Positions 23,701-31,204 of a DNA stretch of 34,727 nt are shown here, piece by piece (position 1 is the first letter of the stretch; every line of letters starts with the position of its first letter). Made by a program: the position numbers and the translations under genes. Below the pieces are notes generated by a model, which saw nothing but the letters and a program-made list of their open reading frames with translations, did not search any database and was not told the origin of the DNA. The stretch spans positions 1 to 34,727 of the forward strand of contig DASVLX010000047.1 in the NCBI GenBank assembly GCA_036384655.1. Direction: 5' to 3'. This stretch comes from DASVLX01 sp036384655 (GTDB lineage: Bacteria > Actinomycetota > Actinomycetes > Mycobacteriales > Pseudonocardiaceae).

Positions 23701-25440
23701 CTAGGCGATGTCGGGTAGCCGTGCCGACGCCGCTCGCTCGGCCCAGTCCCGCCAGCGTCCCGCGGATCCGGCCGGTTCGGCCCACGGCTGGGTGGTGCGC
23801 ACCAGCCGGGTGCCCGGCAGCGTCAGCCACCGCCACAGCAGTGCGGTTTCCTCCACCGGCGCGCCGCGCAGTGGCCCCTCGCCGGGCTGCACGGTCTCGG
23901 CGGCGGCGACCAAGACGTCGACCACCGGCATGGGCGGCACACCGCGCCGGGCGACCCCCGCGGAGGCAAGCCGGCCGTACCGGATGATCGAGAGCTCCCA
24001 GCCACCCTGCCCGTCCGGCCGGGCCGCCACCAGTTCGGCGATGGCGGCCAGCGCGGTCAGCCGCTGACCCCGGTCCAGCGCCCGGATCAGCATGATCAGC
24101 CGGTCCCGCCGCTCACCGGCCGCCTCGAATCGCTGTCGCTCGGCCAGGTCGTCCAGTGTGGACACCAGCCGGGTCACCGGTGCGGTGCCGGTGCCGGTGA
24201 TCAGGGCCCGCAACTCGTCCACCGCCGGCCGGTACTCTTCGGCCGACTGGCGACCCGCGCAGGGCGCGGCGCACCGGCCGAGTTCGGCCAGCGCGCAGGG
24301 CAGACCATGCGGATCGCGGCCGGTGATGCGCGTCGTGCAGGGCCGGATCGGCACGGCCTCGTGCACCGCCTCCACCGCTGCCAGCGCGGTGGCCCGGGAC
24401 CGGAACGGCCCGAGCGCGCCGTCTCTGGGGGTGCGGATCACCGACAGCCGAGGAAACGTCTCCTCGGTGAGTGTCGCCCACCAGGCCGCGTGCGGGTTGC
24501 GCGACCGCCGGTTGTACGCGGGCCGGTACGCCACCAGCAACCGCAGTTCGCGCACCTCGGCCTCCAGCGAGTGCGCGCAGGTGACCGTGTCGACCCGCTG
24601 CGCCAGCGCGACCATCTCGCGCATCCGGGACCGGGTCTCGCTGGCGGTGAAGTACTGCCGCACCCGGCGGCGCAGGTTGCTGGCGGTGCCGACGTACAGC
24701 ACCTCGTTGGAGGGACCACGGAACAGGTACACACCGGGCTCGTCGGGCAGCCCGGCGGCCAGCGTCCGCTTGCGGCGCTGGGTCTTCGTCACGGCGGGCA
24801 GGAAGTCGAGCAGTTCCTCCAGCGACTGGACACCCATCGAGCCGGCCCGCTCCAACAGGGCGTGCAGCACCTCGACGGTGGTGCGGGCGTCCGCCAGCGC
24901 CCGGTGGTTGGGCTGGACGGTGGTCTGGAACAGTTCGGCCAGCGTGGACAGCTTGCAGTTGGGCGTCTCGTCCCGGGACAGCACCCGGCGGGCCAGCTTG
25001 ACGGTGCACACCACGGGCGGGTGCGGCCAGGGATAGCCGTACCGCTGGCAGGCGGCGCGCAGGAACCCGGTGTCGAACGGCGCGTTGTGCGCCACCAGCA
25101 CCGCGCCGGCGGCGAACTCCAGGAACGCCGGCAGCACGGTGCCCAGCGCCGGCGCGCCGGTGACCATTACCTGGGTGATCCCGGTCAGCGCGGTGACCAG
25201 CGGTGGGATGCCGCGCTCCGGGTCGACCAGGGTGGCGAACTCGCCGAGCACCTGCCCGCCCCGCACCTTGACCGCGCCGATCTCGGTGACCGCGTCCGAG
25301 TCCGAGCGGGTGCCGGTGGTCTCCAGGTCGAAGACGACGAACGTGGTGTCCCGCAACGGCGTCCCCAACTCGTCAAAGGACAGTTGGAGATCCTCGTCCA
25401 CTGTGGTCCTGTCGGTCGGGCTCGTCGGCGTCATGGTCAT
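23701..25440 (-). CDS. DEDDh exonuclease fused to a UvrC-like GIY-YIG domain
   Basis: A 579-residue two-domain nuclease like mycobacterial Rv2191. The N-terminal DnaQ-like 3'-5' exonuclease has FDLETTG near residue 36 and the HRALADARTT block near residue 180 that supplies the catalytic His and last Asp. The GIY-YIG region follows near residue 230 (GVYLFRGPSNEVLYVGTAS with NLRRRVRQYF) and resembles the N-terminus of UvrC. A Cys-containing segment (CALAELGRCAAPCAG) and a UVR-like stretch complete it. A DNA-repair role is likely. The ATG at 25440 is preceded by TACGTT ending seven bases upstream and no ribosome site, so it may be leaderless. A LexA box lies 100 bases upstream. Confidence 0.92.
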   Translation of the reverse strand: MTMTPTSPTDRTTVDEDLQLSFDELGTPLRDTTFVVFDLETTGTRSDSDAVTEIGAVKVRGGQVLGEFATLVDPERGIPPLVTALTGITQVMVTGAPALGTVLPAFLEFAAGAVLVAHNAPFDTGFLRAACQRYGYPWPHPPVVCTVKLARRVLSRDETPNCKLSTLAELFQTTVQPNHRALADARTTVEVLHALLERAGSMGVQSLEELLDFLPAVTKTQRRKRTLAAGLPDEPGVYLFRGPSNEVLYVGTASNLRRRVRQYFTASETRSRMREMVALAQRVDTVTCAHSLEAEVRELRLLVAYRPAYNRRSRNPHAAWWATLTEETFPRLSVIRTPRDGALGPFRSRATALAAVEAVHEAVPIRPCTTRITGRDPHGLPCALAELGRCAAPCAGRQSAEEYRPAVDELRALITGTGTAPVTRLVSTLDDLAERQRFEAAGERRDRLIMLIRALDRGQRLTALAAIAELVAARPDGQGGWELSIIRYGRLASAGVARRGVPPMPVVDVLVAAAETVQPGEGPLRGAPVEETALLWRWLTLPGTRLVRTTQPWAEPAGSAGRWRDWAERAASARLPDIA

Positions 25441-25524
25441 CGCCGGCAACGTACGACACCGCACCGACAGCCGCGCGATCAGCCCGCTGGCCTCCCGATG
25501 ATCGGCCCTCTCATGCAATGAGCC

Positions 25525-25555
25525 ATCATATGAAGTGAATCGAACAGATGTTCGA
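25525..25555 (-). promoter_or_regulatory. LexA (SOS) box with adjoining -10 element
   Basis: TCGAAC (25540-25545), AGAT, then GTTCGA (25550-25555) is a perfect match to the actinobacterial LexA consensus TCGAAC-N4-GTTCGA. On the minus strand TATGAT (25530-25525) is a good -10 element, which places the box over the -35 region of a promoter facing the DEDDh/UvrC-like gene, the classic arrangement for LexA repression. Confidence 0.8.
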
Positions 25556-25643
25556 TACCGTGAATGTGATCGCCGTCCAATTTGTGGGGTCGCGGGCGGT
25601 CGGGCAGTACGTAATACCTGGCCGATGCCCCTAATCTGGAAGG

Positions 25644-27134
25644 ATGAAGTCGTCGGCACGGGATATGGCGCGCGAACCGGAGAGGTCCGGTCCGGTTGAC
25701 GTGCCCGCGACCGCGGCCGACGACAGATCTGACGGCCCGGTCGGTGAGCGAGCCGAAGCGGCGCCCGACGGCGGCAAGGCCGACGCCGGCGGTGAGCCGG
25801 GCGGTGAGTCAGACGACGGCCCAGGCGCCGATCCGAAGCCGGAACCGCTGATCGACTGGGACGAGCTGCCCGACGCGGTTCGCGCGCGGCTGGCCGAACT
25901 GGCCGCCGAGGCGGTGGGCGGCATCGCGTCCGTCGACATCCCCTCCCAGGTGCGCCCGGTCGCCAAGTTCGCGCTGGCCAAGCGAGCCAGGTTGGGTGCC
26001 GGGTCGCTGATCGGCGGCCTGCGGTCGCACGCGAGTTTCCGGGCCGCCGTCGTCAAATGGGCACAGGAGCACCGGCCCACCCGGCTGGACATCACCGCCT
26101 CCGATCCGGCCGCCGCCGCTGCCGCCGGCCTGCTGCTGGGCGCGGAATCGGCCGTGCACTACGTCGAACTGGTGGCCCGGCGGGCCAGCGACGCGGCCGT
26201 ACGGGCCGAGCGGGATGCCGCCGTGACCAGGTCGGAGCGGTTGCAGACCGAGCTGGACCGGCTGCGCGCGGACCTGGGCCGGCTGGACGGCGCGACCGCC
26301 AGGGTGGCCGCGGCCAGCGAGGCCGAACTCGAGAAGCTCCGCAAGCGGTTGCGCGAACAGGGCGTCAAGGTCCGCCAGGCACGGGACGAGGCCGAGGCCG
26401 CCCGCGCGGACGCCGAACATCTGCGCGCCAAGATCGAACTGGAACGTAAGGCTCTGATCGCCGACCGGGACCGGGAGCGCGAGCGGGCCGACATCCAGCG
26501 TGCCCGGGCCCGTCGGGCCGAGGAGGACGCCCACCTGGCCCGCCAGTCCGCGCGGGAGGCACGGGCCGCCGACGAGGTCCGGCTGGCCCTGCTGCTGGAC
26601 ACGCTGGACGGCGCGGTGACCGGACTGCGCCGGGAGCTGGCACTCGGCGGTGGCGCCGGTCCGCGCCCGGCCGATCTGGTGCGCGGCGCGAGCCAGGTGC
26701 AGAGCGCGGTGGGCCGGGCGGATGATCCGGCCGCGCTGGACCGGCTGTTGGCGCTGCCAGCAGTGCATGTGATCGTGGACGGCTACAACGTCACCAAGAC
26801 CGGCTATCCGGAGCTGCCGCTGTCCGACCAGCGGGACCGGCTGAACTACCAGCTCGCCGCGCTGGCCGCGCGCACCAACGCCGAGGTCACCGTCGTCTAC
26901 GACGGGGCCGGGGTGATCGCGGTGCCGTCGGCGTCACTGCGCGGCGTGCGGGTGCTGTTCTCCGACCCGGGGGTGCTCGCCGACGACGTGATCCGCGCGC
27001 TGGTCACCGAGGAGCCCGAGGGGCGGCCGGTGGTGGTGGTGACCTCCGACCGGGCCGTGGTCGACTCGGTGAAGCGGCGTGGCGCGCATCCGGTGCCGTC
27101 CGCCGTCCTGCTGGCCCGCCTCGGCCGGGTGTGA
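25644..27134 (+). CDS. Coiled-coil NYN (YacP-like) domain protein
   Basis: A 496-residue protein in three parts: an acidic disordered N-terminus (1-70), a predominantly charged coiled coil (about 190-320, rich in Arg, Ala and Glu), and a C-terminal NYN/PIN-like domain from about residue 372. VIVDGYNVTK, VVYDGAG, LADDVIRAL and VTSDRAV carry the acidic residues expected of YacP-like ribonucleases. It is probably an RNA-processing or RNA-decay factor. The ATG at 25644 directly abuts GGAAGG, too close for a ribosome site; TAATCT ends six bases before it, suggesting a leaderless mRNA. It is divergent from the SOS-box gene. Confidence 0.88.
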   Translation: MKSSARDMAREPERSGPVDVPATAADDRSDGPVGERAEAAPDGGKADAGGEPGGESDDGPGADPKPEPLIDWDELPDAVRARLAELAAEAVGGIASVDIPSQVRPVAKFALAKRARLGAGSLIGGLRSHASFRAAVVKWAQEHRPTRLDITASDPAAAAAAGLLLGAESAVHYVELVARRASDAAVRAERDAAVTRSERLQTELDRLRADLGRLDGATARVAAASEAELEKLRKRLREQGVKVRQARDEAEAARADAEHLRAKIELERKALIADRDRERERADIQRARARRAEEDAHLARQSAREARAADEVRLALLLDTLDGAVTGLRRELALGGGAGPRPADLVRGASQVQSAVGRADDPAALDRLLALPAVHVIVDGYNVTKTGYPELPLSDQRDRLNYQLAALAARTNAEVTVVYDGAGVIAVPSASLRGVRVLFSDPGVLADDVIRALVTEEPEGRPVVVVTSDRAVVDSVKRRGAHPVPSAVLLARLGRV

Positions 27135-27203
27135 TTTACGTCGGCTTTCCTCGGCGTGCGTGGAATACGGCGACAACGCCAACCGACGTGTAGACAGGAG
27201 AAC

Positions 27204-28187
27204 GTGAGCAACCTCGACACAGCGCCGGTTCTGAAGGAATGCGGCGGCCGTGCCGCCGTCAGCGCGAAGCCGGTCCGACAGCTCCTGTCCAGCCGGCAGG
27301 TGCCACTGGGGGAGAGCACCGTGGTGCGGCGCCTGTTGCCCACCCTGAACCGCCGGATGATCGGCGCCTGGTGCTTCGCGGACCACTACGGCCCGGACGA
27401 CATCACCACCGAGCCCGGCATGCGGGTCCCGCCGCATCCGCACACCGGCCTGCAGACGGTCAGTTGGCTGCTGGACGGCGAGATCCTGCACCGGGACAGC
27501 CTGGGCAGCGAGCAGACGCTGCGTCCGGGCCAGCTCGGCCTGATGACCGCGGGCCGAGCCATCGCGCATGCCGAGCAGTCGCCGGTCCAGCATCCGAGCC
27601 TGCTGCACGGCGCCCAGCTGTGGGTGGCGTTGCCGGACGCGGCCCGGTTCATCGCACCGAAATGGGAGTTCCACTCCGACCTGCCCGCGTACGCGGACTC
27701 CGGGATCTCCGGGACCGTGATCCTCGGTGAACTGGGTGGCGTCGCCTCCCCGGGGATCACGCACTCCCCGCTGGTGGGCGCGGACCTGTCGGTCACCGCC
27801 GGCGCCAGCGTCGCCGTGCCACTGGAACCCGACTTCGAGTACGCGGTGTTCGTCGTCGAGGGAACCCTGGACGTGGACGACGCGCCGCTGGCCCCCGGCC
27901 AGCTGCTCTATCTCGGCTGCGGCCGGTCCAGCCTGTCGCTGCGCGCCACCGGCTCTGGCCCCGGCGTGGGGGCCGGCCGGCTGCTGCTGCTCGGCGGTGA
28001 GCCGTTCGACGAGAAGATCGTGATGTGGTGGAACTTCGTCGCCCGGTCGGGCGAGGAGATCGCCCAGTGGCGGTCGGAGTGGATGGTCGGCGAGGAGTTC
28101 GGGACGGTGCTCGGCTATCCGGGTGCGGCGCTGCCCGCGCCGCCCATGCCGCCGACGCCACTGCGGGCACGAGGACGGGAGCGTTGA
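27204..28187 (+). CDS. Pirin family protein
   Basis: A 327-residue bicupin. The pirin metal-site block VPPHPHTGLQTVSWLLDGE is near residue 76, with HRDSLG and the MTAGRAIAHAEQSP segment following. Pirins are iron-binding proteins with reported quercetinase or regulatory roles; the substrate here is unknown. The GTG at 27204 follows AGGAG at short spacing; the frame extends upstream but lacks a better start. It shares one base with the GNAT gene downstream (TGATGA), so the two are coupled. Confidence 0.9.
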   Translation: MSNLDTAPVLKECGGRAAVSAKPVRQLLSSRQVPLGESTVVRRLLPTLNRRMIGAWCFADHYGPDDITTEPGMRVPPHPHTGLQTVSWLLDGEILHRDSLGSEQTLRPGQLGLMTAGRAIAHAEQSPVQHPSLLHGAQLWVALPDAARFIAPKWEFHSDLPAYADSGISGTVILGELGGVASPGITHSPLVGADLSVTAGASVAVPLEPDFEYAVFVVEGTLDVDDAPLAPGQLLYLGCGRSSLSLRATGSGPGVGAGRLLLLGGEPFDEKIVMWWNFVARSGEEIAQWRSEWMVGEEFGTVLGYPGAALPAPPMPPTPLRARGRER

Positions 28188-28537
28188 TGAGCGAGACCAG
28201 CGAGACGACGGAACAGGTGAAGATCGTCGACAATCCGCAGGCCAGCCGGTACGAGATCTTCGACGGCGGCCAGCGGGCCGGGTTGGCCGACTACCGGCTG
28301 CCCCGCGAGGGCCAGATCGCGATCATGCACACCGAGACGGATCCCGAGTTCGGTGGCAAGGGGCTTGCCGGCAGGCTGACCCGGTTCCTGCTCGATGACG
28401 CGCGCCGGCGCGGGCTCGCGGTGCTGCCCTACTGTCCGTACACCAGGCGGTGGATCGCCCGTCATCCGGACTATCTGGACCTGGTTCCCGAATCGGAACG
28501 GCCGCGCTTCCAACTGGACGGTTCAGCGACGGAGTGA
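28187..28537 (+). CDS. Small GNAT-like N-acetyltransferase (YjdJ type)
   Basis: A 116-residue protein of the minimal GNAT group. Acetyl-CoA-binding residues are expected in TDPEFGGKGLAGRLTRFLLD, and VLPYCPYTRRWIARHPDY is the characteristic C-terminal block. The substrate is unknown. The ATG overlaps the pirin stop by one base. About 100 bases with no recognised feature separate its stop from the NlpC/P60 leader. Confidence 0.88.
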   Translation: MSETSETTEQVKIVDNPQASRYEIFDGGQRAGLADYRLPREGQIAIMHTETDPEFGGKGLAGRLTRFLLDDARRRGLAVLPYCPYTRRWIARHPDYLDLVPESERPRFQLDGSATE

Positions 28538-28636
28538 TCATCATCACACTCTGACGAATGGGCTGGGCCAAACGTGTCCCAGGTGGAGCGTGCGCCAACT
28601 CATTCGGCGTCGGCCTAGACGGACTGGGGTCCCTTT

Positions 28637-28699
28637 CGTAACCTGTCCGCGACCTTACGGAGGATTATCACCCAGTCGGGTGATGGCGTGAGGTTACCG
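28637..28699 (+). promoter_or_regulatory. Conserved upstream element of the first NlpC/P60 gene
   Basis: CGTAACCT (28637-28644) can pair with AGGTTAC (28691-28697). Between them ATCACCC (28667-28673) and GGGTGAT (28678-28684) form a perfect 7-bp hairpin with a four-base loop. The GAGGTTACCG box at 28690-28699 lies 69 bases before the start, nearly the same distance as its counterpart before the second NlpC/P60 gene. It may be an operator pair or a structured RNA leader. Confidence 0.55.
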
Positions 28700-28758
28700 T
28701 CGGTCAACGAATCGGGGCGCGATCCGGCGGGCGGACACACGAAGGAGATGCCCGCGAC

Positions 28759-29796
28759 GTGGCGTCGATCCGACTGAACCGGACAACGATTCGCGGGGGA
28801 TTGGCGGCAGCGGCCATGCTCGCGACGGCCGCCCTGCTCCCCACCACGGCCGCTGCGACTCCAGCGCCCACCGCACCATCCAGTGATCCCGTCGCGCAGT
28901 TCAAGGCGCTCAGCCAGCAGGCGGACACGCTCAACGAGCAGGTGCTCGCCGCGCAGAACGACCTGGGCAAGAAGCAGGCCCAGCTGGATGCCGCGAACGC
29001 CGCGCTGGCCAACGCCCAGCACGCGCAGGATCAGGCCCAGGCCACCATCAACCAGTTCCGTGGCCAGGCCGACAAGCTCGCCGCCGCCTCGTTCGAGAGC
29101 GGCAACATGAACTCGGTGTCGGCCCTGTTCACCGGTGAGTCCGCGTCCGACTACCTGGAACGCGAGACGCTGCTGCAGGACGTGGCCAACGACAACAGCA
29201 CCGTGCTCGACACCCTGCAGGCCGCCTACAACAAGGTCGCGGCCGCCACCGCCGCGGCGGCGCAGGCGCAGAAGACCGCGCAGGACGCCACCAACGCCGC
29301 CGCCGCGCTGCTGAACCAGCTGAACCAGCAGAAGACCGCGCTGCAGGCCCAGGAGAACCAGGTCAAGGCGGCCCTGGCCAAGCTGACCGCGACGCAGCAG
29401 GCCTCGCTGAAGGGCGGCGGCGACACCGGCACCTTCATCGCGCCCGCCGGGCTCGCCGGCAAGGCGATGAACTACGCGCTCGGCGAACGTGGCGTGCCCT
29501 ATGTGTGGGGCGGCGCCAGCCCGTCTGGCTTCGACTGCTCCGGCCTGGTGATGTGGGCCTACGGCAGGGTCGGCGTCAGCCTGCCGCACTCGTCCGCCGC
29601 GCAGTCCACCATGGGCACCAAGGAGACCCGGTCCAGTCTGGTCCCCGGTGACCTGGTGTTCTTCGGTTCGCCCGTGCACCACGTCGGCATCTACGTCGGC
29701 AACGGCGAGATGGTCGACGCGCCCAACGCGGGTGAGGACGTCCGGGTCGAGCCACTGCAGAGTGACTTCGTCTGGGGCCGGCGCATCTCTGGTTGA
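28759..29796 (+). CDS. Secreted NlpC/P60 peptidoglycan hydrolase (RipA-like), copy 1
   Basis: A 345-residue cell-wall endopeptidase expected to cut D-Glu-mDAP bonds during growth or division. A signal peptide (LAAAAMLATAALLPTTAAA) precedes a long coiled coil (about 45-220), then the NlpC/P60 domain with Cys260 in FDCSGLV and His near 307 in HHVGIYVGNGEMVDAP. The coiled coil probably autoinhibits the domain, as in RipA. The GTG at 28759 follows AAGGAGA by ten bases. It is a tandem paralog of the next gene, sharing 63 identical bases (29083-29145 and 30323-30385). Confidence 0.94.
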   Translation: MASIRLNRTTIRGGLAAAAMLATAALLPTTAAATPAPTAPSSDPVAQFKALSQQADTLNEQVLAAQNDLGKKQAQLDAANAALANAQHAQDQAQATINQFRGQADKLAAASFESGNMNSVSALFTGESASDYLERETLLQDVANDNSTVLDTLQAAYNKVAAATAAAAQAQKTAQDATNAAAALLNQLNQQKTALQAQENQVKAALAKLTATQQASLKGGGDTGTFIAPAGLAGKAMNYALGERGVPYVWGGASPSGFDCSGLVMWAYGRVGVSLPHSSAAQSTMGTKETRSSLVPGDLVFFGSPVHHVGIYVGNGEMVDAPNAGEDVRVEPLQSDFVWGRRISG

Positions 29797-29859
29797 TGCT
29801 GGTCAGCACGTTGCCATCGGACTGATCGTGACCCCCCGATCACCCGATTTCGCGATCGT

Positions 29860-29923
29860 CGTAACCTATCCGAGATCTCGTGACCGTCTGTCGTCCACAT
29901 AGGACGGCAACGCGAGGTAACCG
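29860..29923 (+). promoter_or_regulatory. Conserved upstream element of the second NlpC/P60 gene
   Basis: CGTAACCT (29860-29867), GTGACC (29880-29885) and GAGGTAACCG (29914-29923) recur as in the first leader, with a further GTGACC at 29828-29833. A small hairpin, CGTCC (29892-29896) with GGACG (29902-29906), occupies the place of the longer one upstream of copy 1. The spacing to the start is nearly the same in both leaders. Confidence 0.5.
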
Positions 29924-29983
29924 CCGGCGTCGCTGAGTCGGGGTCGGGCCGGTGGAAGAGCGTATGAAGGAGATGCCGGCGAG

Positions 29984-31048
29984 GTGGCGTCGAACCGACT
30001 GAGCCGAACGATGCGTGGCGCTCTCGCGGCGGGCGTGGTGCTGGCGGCCGTGCTGGCACCCGCCGGGCCGGCGGCGGCGGCGCCCGCCAGCCCGAGCCCG
30101 AGTCCCGCTCCGGCGCAGGCCTCCGACCCGCTGGCCCAGTACCAGCAGCTGTCGGGGCAGGCCGAGGTGCTCAACGAGCAGTACCTGTCGGCACAGAACG
30201 ACTACAACGCCAAGCTGGCGCAGGAGAAGCAGGCCGAGGCCGCGGTGGCCTCCGCCAAGCAGGCGGAGGCCCAGGCCGAGGGCGTGATCGACCAGTTCCG
30301 CAGCCAGGCCGACCGGGTGGCGGCCGCCTCGTTCGAGAGCGGCAACATGAACTCGGTGTCGGCCCTGTTCACCGGTGAGTCCGCGCAGGACTACCTGGAA
30401 CGCGAGTCGCTGCTGCTCGATGTGGCCACCGACAGCTCGACCGTGCTGGACACCCTGCAGGCGGCGTACAACAAGGCCGCGAACGCGGTGACCACCGCGC
30501 AGAAGGAACAGAAGGTCCTGCAGGACGCGGCCAACGCGGCCAACGCGCTGCTGACCCAGAAGCAGCAGGCGTTGCAGGCCCTGAACAAGCAGCTGCAGCA
30601 GGTGGAACTGGCCGCCGCCAAGCTGAGTCCCACCGACAAGGCGGAGATCACCAGCATCGGCGTGGCCGGTAACTGGGTCGCCCCGGGCGTGCGCGGCGAG
30701 GCGATGATGTACGCGCTGACCCGACGCGGTGACTGGTACGTGTGGGGCGCCGCCGGCCCGAGCACGTTCGACTGCTCCGGCCTGATCGTCTGGTCCTACG
30801 CGCAGTTGGGCATCAGCCTGCCGCACTCCGCGGCGGCGCTGCAGCGGATGGGTTCCGCGGTGTCGCGTTCCAACCTGGCCCCCGGTGATCTGGTGTTCTT
30901 CGGATCTCCCGCGCACCACGTGGGGATCTACGTCGGCAAGGACTCCAGCGGCAACGACCTGATGGTCAACGCGCCCACCTCCGGTGAGGTCGTCCGCGTG
31001 CAGACCCTGAACAGCGACTACAGCAACGCCCGCCGCCTGAACTATTGA
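29984..31048 (+). CDS. Secreted NlpC/P60 peptidoglycan hydrolase (RipA-like), copy 2
   Basis: A 354-residue paralog of the preceding gene with the same layout: signal peptide (LAAGVVLAAVLAPAGPAAA), coiled coil (about 45-225) and NlpC/P60 domain with Cys263 in FDCSGLIVW and His near 312 in HHVGIYVGK. It has an insertion around DSSGNDLMVNAPTSG. The catalytic residues look intact in both copies, so they may differ in regulation rather than chemistry. The GTG at 29984 follows AAGGAGA by ten bases. Repeat copy R3 begins three bases after the stop. Confidence 0.94.
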   Translation: MASNRLSRTMRGALAAGVVLAAVLAPAGPAAAAPASPSPSPAPAQASDPLAQYQQLSGQAEVLNEQYLSAQNDYNAKLAQEKQAEAAVASAKQAEAQAEGVIDQFRSQADRVAAASFESGNMNSVSALFTGESAQDYLERESLLLDVATDSSTVLDTLQAAYNKAANAVTTAQKEQKVLQDAANAANALLTQKQQALQALNKQLQQVELAAAKLSPTDKAEITSIGVAGNWVAPGVRGEAMMYALTRRGDWYVWGAAGPSTFDCSGLIVWSYAQLGISLPHSAAALQRMGSAVSRSNLAPGDLVFFGSPAHHVGIYVGKDSSGNDLMVNAPTSGEVVRVQTLNSDYSNARRLNY

Positions 31049-31050
31049 TC

Positions 31051-31151
31051 CCGGCTTCCCAGGCGGCGCGGGCCGGCGTTCTCGGCCGCTCGCGTAGCTT
31101 CACTACGCCACGCGGCCTGCGGCCTTGGCCCGCATCCACCTGGAACGCCGG
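31051..31151 (-). repeat. Dispersed palindromic element, complete copy R3
   Basis: The reverse complement of 31051-31151 is about 85% identical to copy R2. Stems: 31051-31066 with 31136-31151; GCGGGCC (31068-31074) with GGCCCGC (31127-31133); GCGTAG (31092-31097) with CTACGC (31103-31108). Compared with R2, three pairs in the middle stem and one in the apical stem change on both sides and keep pairing. It begins three bases past the stop of NlpC/P60 copy 2. Confidence 0.85.
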
Positions 31152-31204
31152 TCGTCTGGACAGCTCAACTACGGAACCAGGACCGAACGGATAGCGTCCA
31201 CAGC

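Noticed and set aside
24307..25521. 404-codon open frame on the plus strand opposite the UvrC-like nuclease
   Set aside because: No ribosome site or recognisable domain; codon pattern is that of a shadow frame.
28555..28606. CGAATG and CATTCG as a terminator after the GNAT gene
   Set aside because: Only six pairs around a 40-base loop; not convincing as a hairpin.
28637..28758. c-di-AMP (ydaO-type) riboswitch before the NlpC/P60 genes
   Set aside because: It was expected from gene context, but the conserved motifs I know for that class are not visible in either leader.
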